Of a DNA stretch of 38,501 nt, positions 1 to 10,180 are shown in pieces. Within the stretch, counting starts at the first letter, position 1, and each line of letters starts with the position of its first letter. The notes under the pieces were generated by a model, which saw only the letters and a list, made by a program, of their open reading frames with translations, was not told where the DNA came from and did no database searches. The position numbers and the translations under genes were made by a program. Origin of the DNA: Burkholderiaceae bacterium (GTDB lineage Bacteria; Pseudomonadota; Gammaproteobacteria; Burkholderiales; Burkholderiaceae_C); contig JAEUPI010000241.1 in assembly GCA_016790175.1 (NCBI GenBank), positions 1 through 38,501 of the forward strand. The letters are read 5' to 3'.

Positions 1-594
1 CGCATGGACCAGTTGCCGCCGCCCGGTCTGCCCGAGGTGGCTTTCGTCGGGCGCAGCAACGCAGGCAAATCGACGGCGATCAACACACTGGCCCAGCAGC
101 GGCGGCTCGCCTTCGCATCGAAGACCCCCGGCCGCACGCAGCACATCAATTTGTTCCAGCTCGGGCCGGCCGACGCACCCGACGCACTGTGGGCCGATCT
201 GCCGGGTTACGGCTATGCCGCGGTGGCGCGCGACGCCAAACTCCGCTGGCAACAGGTGATGGCGGACTACCTAGCCTTCCGCCACAGTCTGGCTGGTGTG
301 GTGATGCTTGTCGATGCGCGCCATGGCTTCACCGCGCTCGACCGCCAGCTGCTCGGCTTTATCGCCGAGCGCGTCACGCGCGGTGAGGTTCGCCTGCTGG
401 TGCTGCTGACCAAGTCAGACAAGCTGAGCCGGATCGAGAATCGGCGCGCACTGCAACAGGCTCAGCAGGTGCTGGCCGAGTTTGCATCGGACGAGGCCGA
501 CATCGGCGTCACGTTGTTCTCGGCGCTGTCGCGCATCGGCGTGGAGGATGTGGCCGTCACGCTGCGTACCTGGGTCGAGACCCGGCGCACCTGA
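1..594 (+). CDS. engB: EngB/YihA ribosome-biogenesis GTPase, 5' end missing
   Basis: TrmE-Era-EngA-EngB-type GTPase that assists assembly of the 50S ribosomal subunit. The P-loop GRSNAGKST (G1), the KTPGRTQHINLF switch region (G2), DLPGYGYA (G3) and LLTKSDK (G4) are all visible. The frame is open to the first base of the window, and the ATG at position 4 lies only about 13 residues before the P-loop. Family members normally carry roughly 20 more residues in front, so the true start is most likely upstream of the window and this entry is 5'-partial. The TGA stop is one base from the stop of the convergent DUF1631 gene, which leaves no room for a separate terminator. Family assignment is firm; the start is not visible. 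Confidence 0.93.
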   Translation, partial: RMDQLPPPGLPEVAFVGRSNAGKSTAINTLAQQRRLAFASKTPGRTQHINLFQLGPADAPDALWADLPGYGYAAVARDAKLRWQQVMADYLAFRHSLAGVVMLVDARHGFTALDRQLLGFIAERVTRGEVRLLVLLTKSDKLSRIENRRALQQAQQVLAEFASDEADIGVTLFSALSRIGVEDVAVTLRTWVETRRT

Positions 595-595
595 T

Positions 596-2317
596 TCAGC
601 CGAACTGCGTGGGGCCCGGCTCGCGCAACACCTTGCCGATGCGCGGCAAGGCGTCACGCATCAGTGACCGTGGCACATATTCGCGGGCCAGGCCTTCTGC
701 GGCCAGCCGCTCGAGCGACTGGCGACGGACGGCCCAGTGGCGCGCCTCAGCGGCATCGAGCATCAACCACGGACCCGGCGCAGGGCCTTTCCAGAGAACC
801 AGTGCCCGTCGCCACTGACCGCGAAGGAAGAGCGTCATCCAGACGCCGGGCTTCCAGACGTCGGGCGTGGACGGCGCAACCGGACGCACGTCGCTCGCGC
901 GACGCAACTGTCGCGCGGCATCGGGATCCACGCCTCCGGCATCTAGCTCGTCGGGCACCGACGGCCCGAAGCCCGACGCGCGGTGTTGCGCGAACTCGCC
1001 GAGCTCCTGGATCGACTCGGACGCGGCAGCCACTGCGCGCGCAAACCGCTGTCGCTCGTGCACGGTGATGCGCGAGATCGCGCTCTGGATGTGCTTGGCG
1101 TCGAGCGTGGGGTTGGCCGTCAGCTGATCGACGAGCGTCTGGGCAAATTGCATGTTGGCCTGCGCGTCGCCGACCGCGCGCGTTTGAACCAGGAACGCAA
1201 GGTGGTCGACAAATCGCCACAGCGGATGGTCGGCATCGTCGAGCGCGGAGGGCTCGTGCAGCGTGAAGCGCAGTGCACCGGGGTAGTAACGCGAGAGCAG
1301 CGGCAGGCAATCGCGCGGCAGCCGCCGATCGGCCATGATGGCGTCGAAGATCTGAGACAAGCGCTCGACGGCAGGCTGGCCCGTCAGCGTGGCAGAGGCA
1401 TCGCCGGATGTGGTCAGCCCGGGGCCCGAGCCGGTCTGCGGCGCGAAGAACCGGCTGGACTGGGTGAGGCCCTGCTCGACTTGCCGCAACAGGGCCTGGA
1501 CCGAGGCGGGGGCCGACGGACGGGCTGACCCATATCCCGCAGGCCCGTCGCCCGGGACGACATAGCCACCTCCTCCGGCGCCGCTGCTGCCGCCGAAGGT
1601 CTCTCTGCCAGGGTCGACGCCGTCGTCGGGCCGCAGCTCGGCGGGTCGGTCCAGGTCGCGACGAGCACGCATGGCGTCGGTGAGCTCGATCTTCTCGCCT
1701 TCGTTGACGATTGTGCGGTGCGAGGCCGGTACCACGCCTTGCGCCTGCAGACGCGAACAGGCGGCGCCGTAGGTGTCCCGGATGGCCCGGATCAGCGGAG
1801 TCGCCGCTGCGCGCAACAACGAGGTCTGCATGTTGCGCGAGATCGGCACTGCGCGAGCGCCCGCCATCAGTGCCCTTACCCAGGCTTCGGGACGCAACGG
1901 GTTGGTCTCGCGCGACGTGTTGATGTCGCCGACAAGCGCAGACGTGTAGGTGCGAAGCTCCCGGGTCTCGTGCTCCAGTTCGCTGTTGGCGCGCTCGACC
2001 ACCCTTGCGATTTCGATGTCGGTCGTGACCTCGTCGTCTTCGACCAGCGAGAGCTCGAGCCGACCGCTCTTTCGCTGAGCTGGTGCGGCTGCGCCCAATG
2101 ACCTGTTGACCTGTTCACGCAGCGAGCTTGCCGCGTGGCCGACAAACTCCGCGCGGTGCCGCAACAGCACACGGGGTGCGTCGAGGTCGCTCGCCAGCCG
2201 GGTGGGCAGGTGGGTGCGCCAGGCGTCCAGCACTGCGTCGACCATCGCCTCGAACAGGGGTTCTGCCTGTCGAAGCTCCTGCTGGATGAAGACGTTGAAG
2301 GTGGGCTTCTGGCTCAT
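596..2317 (-). CDS. DUF1631 family protein
   Basis: 573-residue, mostly hydrophilic protein without a signal peptide or membrane segment. The middle region (about residues 330-380: IFDAIMADRRLP, then LSRYYPGALRFTLHEPS and DHPLWRFVDHLAF) resembles the core of DUF1631 proteins, a betaproteobacterial and gammaproteobacterial family of unknown function that is sometimes misannotated as thymidine phosphorylase. The C-terminal 100 residues (KPGVWMTLFLRGQWRRALVLWKG and onward) look like a small beta-rich domain with a conserved Trp pattern, as at the end of other DUF1631 proteins. A Gly/Pro-rich linker lies near residues 235-265. It is shorter than the roughly 700-800 residues I expect for the family. 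No Shine-Dalgarno sequence is evident before the ATG. It faces engB tail to tail and follows the groEL terminator. Function unknown. Confidence 0.7.
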   Translation of the reverse strand: MSQKPTFNVFIQQELRQAEPLFEAMVDAVLDAWRTHLPTRLASDLDAPRVLLRHRAEFVGHAASSLREQVNRSLGAAAPAQRKSGRLELSLVEDDEVTTDIEIARVVERANSELEHETRELRTYTSALVGDINTSRETNPLRPEAWVRALMAGARAVPISRNMQTSLLRAAATPLIRAIRDTYGAACSRLQAQGVVPASHRTIVNEGEKIELTDAMRARRDLDRPAELRPDDGVDPGRETFGGSSGAGGGGYVVPGDGPAGYGSARPSAPASVQALLRQVEQGLTQSSRFFAPQTGSGPGLTTSGDASATLTGQPAVERLSQIFDAIMADRRLPRDCLPLLSRYYPGALRFTLHEPSALDDADHPLWRFVDHLAFLVQTRAVGDAQANMQFAQTLVDQLTANPTLDAKHIQSAISRITVHERQRFARAVAAASESIQELGEFAQHRASGFGPSVPDELDAGGVDPDAARQLRRASDVRPVAPSTPDVWKPGVWMTLFLRGQWRRALVLWKGPAPGPWLMLDAAEARHWAVRRQSLERLAAEGLAREYVPRSLMRDALPRIGKVLREPGPTQFG

Positions 2318-2360
2318 GACGCGTCAACGCGGGTCGCGCCGATTATCTGCCCGCAGGCCA

Positions 2361-2399
2361 CAAATGAAGAGGCCCGTCGGCGTTGCCGCCGACGGGCCT
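2361..2399 (-). terminator. Terminator hairpin after groEL
   Basis: Perfect 13-bp inverted repeat (2370-2382 with 2387-2399) closing a four-base loop that reads GCAA on the minus strand. It lies about 35 bases after the groEL stop. The minus-strand tail is CTTCATTTG, only moderately T-rich, so termination may be imperfect. On the plus strand no T tract follows, which assigns the hairpin to groESL. Confidence 0.7.
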
Positions 2400-2433
2400 G
2401 CGTGCAGAGCTTAACGTGCAGCCTGGCTCGGAA

Positions 2434-4104
<1,671 letters not shown>

Positions 4105-4398
4105 TTACTTCTTCTCGATGACGGCGAAGAGGTCTTCTTCGCGCATCACAAGCAACTCGTCGCCGTCGACCTTGACGGTCTGGCCGCTGTACTTGCCGAA
4201 CAGCACCCGGTCGCCCACCTTGACGTTCAGCGCCACGAAGTCACCCTTGTCATTGCGCTTGCCGGGACCGACCGCCGTTACTTCGCCCTGATCGGGCTTC
4301 TCGGCAGCGTTGTCGGGAATGACGATTCCCGACGCAGTCTTTGTCTCGTTCTCAAGGCGCTTGACGATCACGCGATCGTGCAACGGACGAAGTTTCAT
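4105..4398 (-). CDS. groS: Co-chaperonin GroES (10 kDa)
   Basis: Heptameric lid of the GroEL chamber. The 97-residue protein begins [14 protein letters not shown] and carries the mobile-loop region ([20 protein letters not shown]) and the [11 protein letters not shown] motif. An in-frame ATG 15 codons upstream exists, but the start at 4398 is chosen because AAGGAGA lies directly before it and because the family begins at this Met. First gene of the groESL operon, about 120 bases downstream of its promoter; the leader contains the CIRCE element, so expression should respond to heat through HrcA. Confidence 0.99.
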   Translation of the reverse strand: MKLRPLHDRVIVKRLENETKTASGIVIPDNAAEKPDQGEVTAVGPGKRNDKGDFVALNVKVGDRVLFGKYSGQTVKVDGDELLVMREEDLFAVIEKK

Positions 4399-4489
4399 TG
4401 GATCTCCTTCGAGGATTTGCCAGTGCGACAACAAGCGCATCACATAAGTAAGCGCTCATTCATTTGATGGCCATCGGGACGGATGGCTG

Positions 4490-4516
4490 TTAGCACTCAG
4501 CGATGTTGAGTGCTAG
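4490..4516 (-). promoter_or_regulatory. CIRCE operator (HrcA site) of groESL
   Basis: Inverted repeat TTAGCACTC-N9-GAGTGCTAG, read on the plus strand. It differs from the CIRCE consensus by a single base in the last position of the right arm. It lies just downstream of the expected transcription start of groES on the minus strand, where bound HrcA would block transcription or act through the transcript leader. The hrcA gene itself is not in the window. Confidence 0.93.
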
Positions 4517-4525
4517 CAGAGCGCA

Positions 4526-4553
4526 ATTATATGGACGCGCCGCCTCACTTCAA
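4526..4553 (-). promoter_or_regulatory. groESL promoter (sigma70, possibly overlapping sigma32)
   Basis: On the minus strand, TTGAAG (4548-4553) is followed after 16 bases by a perfect TATAAT (4526-4531). The expected start, near 4519, lies directly before CIRCE. One base further upstream, CTTGAA (4549-4554) followed after 13 bases by GTCCATAT resembles a sigma32 promoter (CTTGAA ... CCCCATNT). The sigma70 reading is the stronger; the sigma32 overlap is inference. The -35 lies 12 bases after the yacG stop region. Confidence 0.75.
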
Positions 4554-4565
4554 GCCCGCCGATGT

Positions 4566-4793
4566 TCAGGCCAAGCGTCGCTCGGGCTGGTTTGGCCCTG
4601 CGTCGGCGCCGATTTCGGCGCTGTTGTCCGTGGAGGCAGAGCGGGTGGAAATCCGGAACTGCTCGCTGGCCCACCCGCCCAGATCGTGTTGCCGGCAGCG
4701 CTCGCTAAAAAATGGCCGCCATGGGTTGGTGGAAGCGTAGGCCGCGCCGCGCCCGCATCCTGGGCATTTGACCGTAAGGCGTTCGCTGCGCAT
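4566..4793 (-). CDS. yacG: DNA gyrase inhibitor YacG, one zinc-ligand Cys replaced by Phe
   Basis: Small zinc-binding protein that binds GyrB and inhibits gyrase. The 75 residues show the family pattern: VKCPGCG near the N-terminus (Cys10, Cys13), then NPWRPFFSERCRQHDLGGWASEQFRI. Family members normally read RPFCSxRC, giving four zinc-binding cysteines. Here the third is Phe29 (codon TTT), so only Cys10, Cys13 and Cys33 remain. The rest of the fold signature (SERC, DLGxWA, FRI) is intact. The gene starts 12 bases after the zapD stop and ends the pilBCD-coaE-zapD-yacG run, which supports the identification. Whether the site still binds zinc cannot be told from sequence. Confidence 0.88.
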   Translation of the reverse strand: MRSERLTVKCPGCGRGAAYASTNPWRPFFSERCRQHDLGGWASEQFRISTRSASTDNSAEIGADAGPNQPERRLA

Positions 4794-4805
4794 GTGGCCT
4801 GTCGA

Positions 4806-5561
4806 TCAAGCGCACAGCGAAAGATCGAACGCCGCGTCCTCCATGGCGGGCTTCAGACGACCGTCGGCCTCGGGGCGCATCATCCGGATCGACACCATCA
4901 AGCGATGACCGCTGATCTCTGGCACCAATCCGGTGTCCGGCTCGATGCGAACCCTCATCAGTTGGTACGTTCTGCCGGGCGACAGACTCTGCTGATACTG
5001 CCCGCCGGAGGCCACGACCCGTTGCCGGACACCGGACTCACGCAGCAGTTGAAGTAGAACCTGGAGCGCCTGAGCCAAAGGCATCATCGTGGATACCCAC
5101 TGCGTGAGGTCCGCGCGGCGGATCGCCGGGTCGCGATGCTGCCACGCGAAGTAACCCGGGAGGTCGAACTCGCAGGTACCGCCCGGGATGCTGATGCGGC
5201 TGCGTATGCTCATCAACCACTCATTGGTCGTCAGTGCCTGACCGGCCTTGCCCGGCGCCGAATTCAACGTGTCGTGGGCTCGCTCGATACCTGAAATGAC
5301 GCCGTCGAGCGTTTGCTGTTCGACCTGCGCGTTGCCACGGTACCCCAGCAGCTGTTGCTTGTGGCGCTCGAGTTCCTTGAGCAGATCCGACTTCAAGTCG
5401 GCTCGCGATGCAACGTCCATGATCTCGAACAGCGTCGCGAGCGCAAAGTGATGGTCGATCGGTGCATCGCGAGGTAGCAGCTGGCCAATCCTGTCGAACA
5501 GCTGCTCCAGGCGCAGCATCGTGCGAATGCTCTCCTGGAACGGATACTCGTAGACGATCAA
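4806..5561 (-). CDS. zapD: Cell division protein ZapD
   Basis: Cytosolic protein that cross-links FtsZ filaments and stabilises the Z ring. 251 residues, the usual size. The N-terminus MIVYEYPFQESIRTMLRLEQLF and the later FDLPGYFAWQHR, GGQYQQSL and YQLMRVRI segments match ZapD (formerly YacF/DUF1342). The first half is helical with heptad-like Leu spacing. It lies between coaE and yacG, the conserved order in beta- and gammaproteobacteria. The gap to coaE is 49 bases, so co-transcription is likely. Confidence 0.97.
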   Translation of the reverse strand: MIVYEYPFQESIRTMLRLEQLFDRIGQLLPRDAPIDHHFALATLFEIMDVASRADLKSDLLKELERHKQQLLGYRGNAQVEQQTLDGVISGIERAHDTLNSAPGKAGQALTTNEWLMSIRSRISIPGGTCEFDLPGYFAWQHRDPAIRRADLTQWVSTMMPLAQALQVLLQLLRESGVRQRVVASGGQYQQSLSPGRTYQLMRVRIEPDTGLVPEISGHRLMVSIRMMRPEADGRLKPAMEDAAFDLSLCA

Positions 5562-5610
5562 GGCCTGCGCTCCTGCCGGCGACCCATACCCGCCGGCCGC
5601 GCGGATTGTT

Positions 5611-6240
5611 TCACAGCGCTGGCATTTGACCTGAAGGCGGCTGCCCGACCCACAGCTGCCAAATTTGTTCGACGTCGTGCCGGAGCTCAGTGAGCAGGCG
5701 TCCGTCGTTGTAGATCACGGCGTCGGCGATCGCGAGCCGTTGTTCGCGCGACGACTGCTGGGCGATCACCTGTCGGACCTGTTCTTCAGGCCACCCCGAC
5801 CGACTGACGACTCGCTCGACCTGAGTGGCCTCGTTGCAATCGACGACGACGATCCGGTCGCAGCGCCGCCGCCAGTCCGACGACTCGGACAGCAGCGGAA
5901 CGTCGAACACGACGATTGGCGGTGTGGGCGATTGGCTTGCGCGCTCCAGCGCGACGCGGCCGATGATCGGATGAAGCTGCTTCTCGAGTCGGTGACGGAT
6001 CGAAGAATCGGCAAACGCCTGCTGACGCATGCGGGAGCGATCCAAGGCTCCATGCGCGTCGAGGACTTCGTGCCCGAACTCGCGGACCAGCGCCTGTGTG
6101 CCGGCCCCGCCCGGCCCAGTGATCTCGCGTGCGATGGCATCGGTGTCCACCAGTCGTGCCCCAAGCGACACCCACAGCTGCGCCACAGTGCTCTTGCCGC
6201 TGCCTATACCTCCGGTCAGTCCGATGCGCCGAACCGCCAT
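5611..6240 (-). CDS. coaE: Dephospho-CoA kinase
   Basis: Catalyses the last step of coenzyme A synthesis, ATP-dependent phosphorylation of the 3'-hydroxyl of dephospho-CoA. 209 residues. The Walker A motif GGIGSGKST is at residues 10-18, DTDAIAREIT follows at about 32, and VVFDVPLLSES (about residue 110) is the family's substrate-site segment. The start at 6240 puts MAVRRIGLTGG at the N-terminus, as expected. It follows pilD by 17 bases and precedes zapD, the standard cluster order. Confidence 0.98.
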   Translation of the reverse strand: MAVRRIGLTGGIGSGKSTVAQLWVSLGARLVDTDAIAREITGPGGAGTQALVREFGHEVLDAHGALDRSRMRQQAFADSSIRHRLEKQLHPIIGRVALERASQSPTPPIVVFDVPLLSESSDWRRRCDRIVVVDCNEATQVERVVSRSGWPEEQVRQVIAQQSSREQRLAIADAVIYNDGRLLTELRHDVEQIWQLWVGQPPSGQMPAL

Positions 6241-6257
6241 CGCGGTCTACCTGCCGT

Positions 6258-7184
6258 TCAGCTCCAGCCGAGCCAGTCGAGCGTGCGACGAGTTCCGACC
6301 AGCATCACGGTCATGCCGGCACCCGCAAGGAAGGGCCCGAACGGCACGTATCGACCCTCGCGCAAAGCGCCCGACACCTTCATCCCGATGCCGACCACCG
6401 CGCCCAGAATCGAGGCTCCGAGAATGATGGGCAAGAGCGCTTGCCAACCGAGCCATGCGCCTAGTGCAGCCAGCAACTTGAAATCGCCGTAGCCCATGCC
6501 TTCCTTGCCGGTGGCAAGCTTGAACAGCCAATACACGGCCCACAGCGAAAGGTAGCCGCAGGCCGTGCCGATCAGCGCGTGCGTCAGCGGAATCGTCCAG
6601 CCCGCAGCAGACGCCAGCAGACCGGCCCAAAGCAACGGCAAGGTCAGCGCATCCGGCAGAACAGTCGTGTCCCAATCGATCATCGACAGGGCGAGCAATG
6701 CCGCGGCGAAGCCGCACCAGAGCCAAAGTGTGGAGTGTGAATCCAGTCGCCACGCGACAGCGGCAAAGAGGCCGGCGCAGGTCAGTTCGATGATGGGGTA
6801 TCGCATCGAGATTGGTGCGCGACACGCGGAGCAGTGGCCGCGAAGCCAGAACCAGCTGACCAATGGGATGTTCTGATACCAGCGAATCGAGCTGCCACAG
6901 GATGGACAGCGCGAGGCCGGACGCGAGAGACCGAATGGCGCAAGCTTGCCGATCGAATGCTCCAGCTGGGCGGCGGATTGCTGCATGGCCGCCGTCACCT
7001 CGCCTCCGAAGACACGTCGATACGAGGCATCGTCGCGAAGTTGATGCAGCACATCGCCCCACCACTGACGCTCCAGCATCAGCGGTACGCGAGCAATGAC
7101 GACGTTGAGAAAACTGCCGACGGCCAGCCCGACCAGCGCGAGAAACCAGGGCGAATTCAGAAGTTCGAGGGGGACGCCGGGCAT
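6258..7184 (-). CDS. pilD: Type IV prepilin peptidase / N-methyltransferase PilD
   Basis: Inner-membrane aspartic protease that cleaves the leader of type IV prepilins and type II secretion pseudopilins and methylates the new N-terminus. 308 residues. The N-terminal domain has the family motif VGSFLNVVIARVP, then a Cys4 zinc site (CPSC near residue 83 and CSAC about 22 residues later). Catalytic aspartates are expected in SMIDWDTTVLPD and in GYGDFKLLAALGAWLG (the GxGD motif). Several hydrophobic segments follow the zinc site. It begins 3 bases after the pilC stop and precedes coaE. Confidence 0.97.
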   Translation of the reverse strand: MPGVPLELLNSPWFLALVGLAVGSFLNVVIARVPLMLERQWWGDVLHQLRDDASYRRVFGGEVTAAMQQSAAQLEHSIGKLAPFGLSRPASRCPSCGSSIRWYQNIPLVSWFWLRGHCSACRAPISMRYPIIELTCAGLFAAVAWRLDSHSTLWLWCGFAAALLALSMIDWDTTVLPDALTLPLLWAGLLASAAGWTIPLTHALIGTACGYLSLWAVYWLFKLATGKEGMGYGDFKLLAALGAWLGWQALLPIILGASILGAVVGIGMKVSGALREGRYVPFGPFLAGAGMTVMLVGTRRTLDWLGWS

Positions 7185-7187
7185 GCG

Positions 7188-8417
7188 TCAGACAACTGCA
7201 CCGAGCTTGAAGATCGGCAGGTACATCGACACGACGATGCCGCCAATGAGGACGCCGAGGATGACGATGATGAAAGGTTCCATCAGGCTCGACAGGCCTT
7301 TGACCATCTCATCGACTTCCTGCTCGAAGAACTCGGCCGCTTTGCTCAGCATGTGATCGAGTGCGCCAGACTCCTCGCCGATGGCGGCCATCTGCAGCAC
7401 CATCGTCGGAAACACACCGGTTGATTGCATGGACGTGGTGAGAGGCGAACCGGTCGACACGTCCTTCTGGATCTGCTCGGTCGCCTCCACGAACACTGCA
7501 TTGCCCGACGCACCGCCCACGGAATCCAGCGCTTCGACGAGCGGTACACCGGCGGCGAACATGGTTGAAAGCGTGCGTGTCCAACGCGCGATGACGGACT
7601 TGTAGATCAGGTCGCCGAACACCGGGATGCGCAGAAGCAGTCGGTCCATCGCTTTCTGCATCTTCTCCGAGCGTTTCCAGGACTGGAAGAAGAAGAAGCC
7701 GCCACCACCCAGAAGGCCGAAGATGGCCCACCAGTACTTTACGAAGAACTCGCTCATCGCGATCACCGCCAGCGTTGGAGCCGGCAGATCGGCACCGAAG
7801 GACTTGAACACGTCCTTGAACGCAGGGATCACGAAGATCATGATCACGGTGAGGACGACGAAGGCCACGATGATCACGGCAATCGGGTACATCAGCGCCG
7901 ACTTGATCTTGCGCTTGAGTTCGAGCGTCTTCTCCTGATAAAGCGCCAATCGATCCAGCAACGCTTCCAGAATACCGCCCGCTTCGCCTGCCTCGACGAG
8001 ATTGCAGTACAGGGCATCGAAATGCATCGGATGCTTGCGGAACGCGGTGGACAGGCTCGTTCCGGTTTCGACGTCGGTGCGGATGTCGTTCAGTAGCCGC
8101 GTCAGTTTTGGATTCGTGCTGCCGCGTGCGACGATGTCGAATGCCTGAAGCAACGGCACGCCGGCCTTCATCATGGTGGCCAGCTGGCGCGTGAAGACCG
8201 CGATGTCCTTCTGCTTGATGGACCGGCCGCCAGACATGCGGCGCTTCTTGATCCGCGTGACCAGAATTCCCTGGCGCCGCAGGCTCGCAGACACCATGGC
8301 CTCGCCACCAGCCCGGACCTCTCCGCGCATGATCTTGCCGTTCTTGTCGCGGCCTTCCCACTCGAAGACGAACTCCTTGACCCCCTTCAGGCCTCTCGCA
8401 GCCACTGCAGTTGCCAT
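7188..8417 (-). CDS. pilC: Type IV pilus platform protein PilC
   Basis: Inner-membrane platform protein of the type IV pilus machine that couples PilB ATPase action to pilin insertion. 409 residues, usual size. It has the two repeated GspF/T2SSF domains: the first around RQLATMMKAGVPLLQAFDIVARG and NLVEAGEAGGILEALLDRLA, the second around RTLSTMFAAGVPLVEALDSVGG and AAIGEESGALDHMLSKAAEFFEQEVD. Hydrophobic segments lie near residues 180-200, 225-250 and at the C-terminus (IIVILGVLIGGIVVSMYLPIF). It lies between pilB (44-base gap) and pilD (3-base gap). Confidence 0.98.
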   Translation of the reverse strand: MATAVAARGLKGVKEFVFEWEGRDKNGKIMRGEVRAGGEAMVSASLRRQGILVTRIKKRRMSGGRSIKQKDIAVFTRQLATMMKAGVPLLQAFDIVARGSTNPKLTRLLNDIRTDVETGTSLSTAFRKHPMHFDALYCNLVEAGEAGGILEALLDRLALYQEKTLELKRKIKSALMYPIAVIIVAFVVLTVIMIFVIPAFKDVFKSFGADLPAPTLAVIAMSEFFVKYWWAIFGLLGGGGFFFFQSWKRSEKMQKAMDRLLLRIPVFGDLIYKSVIARWTRTLSTMFAAGVPLVEALDSVGGASGNAVFVEATEQIQKDVSTGSPLTTSMQSTGVFPTMVLQMAAIGEESGALDHMLSKAAEFFEQEVDEMVKGLSSLMEPFIIVILGVLIGGIVVSMYLPIFKLGAVV

Positions 8418-8461
8418 TTCTTCCTCCGGCCTTTCCGTTCAATCCTCGCGGACTGAATGCG

Positions 8462-10180
8462 TCATTCGTTGGTGACGGCGATCACTTCTTCCAGGGTCGT
8501 GACGCCCACCCGGACCTTCACGAGCCCAGACTGGCGAAGATCGCGAACGCCATCTTTCGCAGCCTGAGCGGCGATGTCCATCGCCGTGCCCTCGGAAAGG
8601 ATGATGCGTTGTATCGCCTCGGTGATCGGCATCACTTGGTAAAGCCCCACCCGGCCCTTGTAGCCGTTGTTGCATGCCGAACAACCTACCGCTCGATAGG
8701 GCTTCCAGGAGCCGTCGAGGTCTTCGGCAACGTAGCCCGCTCGTAGCAACGACTCGCGAGGATAGTCTGCCGGCTGCTTGCAGTTTTCGCACAGTCGGCG
8801 TGCAAGTCGCTGAGCCGTGATCAACAACACGCTGGCGGCGATGTTGAATGGTGCAACGCCCATGTTGAGCAGTCGCGTCAGTGTGGTCGGTGCGTCGTTC
8901 GTGTGCAGTGTGGACATCACCAAATGGCCGGTCTGCGCGGCCTTGATGGCGATGTCGGCTGTTTCCAAGTCGCGGATCTCACCGACCATGATGATGTCGG
9001 GATCCTGGCGGAGAAAGGCCTTCAGCGACGTCGAGAAATTCAAGCCTGCCTTGTCGTTCACATTGACCTGATTGACTCCAGGCAGGTTGATTTCCGCCGG
9101 ATCTTCGACTGTCGAGATGTTCACCCCGGGCTGATTCAGGATATTCAGGCAGGTGTAGAGCGAGACAGTCTTACCCGAACCGGTCGGACCAGTCACGAGG
9201 ATCATGCCGTACGGGCGCTGGATCGCTGACATCAGTCGATCCTTTTCGACCTTCTCGTAGCCCAGGGCGTCGATACCCAGCTTGGCGCTCGACGGATCCA
9301 GGATACGGATCACGATCTTCTCGCCGAACAGCGTGGGCAGCGTCGAGACACGGAAATCGATCGCTCGATTGCCGAACTTCAACTTCATGCGCCCGTCTTG
9401 TGGGACTCGCTTCTCAGCGATGTCCAGACGGCTGATCACCTTGATGCGCGATGCAAGCTTGTCCTTGATCGCGATGGGCGGTTGCGTGATCTCACGCAGT
9501 TCGCCGTCGATGCGGAAGCGCACACGGTAGTTGTATTCGTAGGGCTCGAAGTGCAGGTCCGACGCACGCATGTTGATCGCATCAATCAACATCTTCTGGA
9601 GGAAGCGCACCACCGGGGCGTCTTCCACCTCCTGCGCGACTTCAGCGGTCTCCGCCGTTGCGCCGTCATCCTCGGATACGTCGAAGTCGAAGTCCCCCGC
9701 TGCAAGGGATTCGATGGTCTCGCTGACACTGCCGCTCTGTCCCTCGAGCATCTTGGCCAGCTTGTCGTACTCGATGATCACCCACTCCGGCGAGAGCTGG
9801 GTAGCGAACTTGATCCTCTCGACGGCTTCCTGATCGGTGGGATCGGCGCCGCCTATGAATAGGCGGTTCCCTCGTCGGCCCAGCACAACGACCTGGTACT
9901 GGACGGCGAGCTTGGCGTCGACGATGTTGCGTGGCAGTCGCTCCACGTCGACCGCATTGAGGTCCAGCAACGGAAGCGCCAACGTGGTCGACAAGGTGTG
10001 CGCCAGATCGGCAGCGGTCACGGTGCCACCGCCAATGACGGCGGAGACAAAGCTGACCCGACGATCCTTGGCCGACTTGACGAGCTCCTCAGCGGTCTTG
10101 ACGTTCAGCTTGCCGGCATGAACGAGCACCCGTGCCACGCCCGAAAGGGACGATTGCGGGGTGTCGACTAGGGTGTCCAC
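8462..10180 (-). CDS. pilB: Type IV pilus assembly ATPase PilB
   Basis: Hexameric cytosolic motor that drives pilus extension. 572 residues: an N-terminal MshEN/GspE-N domain (about 10-160), then the secretion ATPase core with Walker A GPTGSGKT near residue 331, an Asp box and the Walker B-like IIMVGEIRDLETADIA, a His box (TGHLVMSTLHTNDAPTTLTRLL), and a zinc-binding pair CENC (about 463) and CSAC (about 499). The start is GTG at 10180; the following SSLSGVARVLVHAGKL aligns with the start of PilB proteins. The ribosome site is weak. First gene of the pilB-C-D-coaE-zapD-yacG run, 151 bases downstream of tRNA-Pro. Confidence 0.97.
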   Translation of the reverse strand: MDTLVDTPQSSLSGVARVLVHAGKLNVKTAEELVKSAKDRRVSFVSAVIGGGTVTAADLAHTLSTTLALPLLDLNAVDVERLPRNIVDAKLAVQYQVVVLGRRGNRLFIGGADPTDQEAVERIKFATQLSPEWVIIEYDKLAKMLEGQSGSVSETIESLAAGDFDFDVSEDDGATAETAEVAQEVEDAPVVRFLQKMLIDAINMRASDLHFEPYEYNYRVRFRIDGELREITQPPIAIKDKLASRIKVISRLDIAEKRVPQDGRMKLKFGNRAIDFRVSTLPTLFGEKIVIRILDPSSAKLGIDALGYEKVEKDRLMSAIQRPYGMILVTGPTGSGKTVSLYTCLNILNQPGVNISTVEDPAEINLPGVNQVNVNDKAGLNFSTSLKAFLRQDPDIIMVGEIRDLETADIAIKAAQTGHLVMSTLHTNDAPTTLTRLLNMGVAPFNIAASVLLITAQRLARRLCENCKQPADYPRESLLRAGYVAEDLDGSWKPYRAVGCSACNNGYKGRVGLYQVMPITEAIQRIILSEGTAMDIAAQAAKDGVRDLRQSGLVKVRVGVTTLEEVIAVTNE

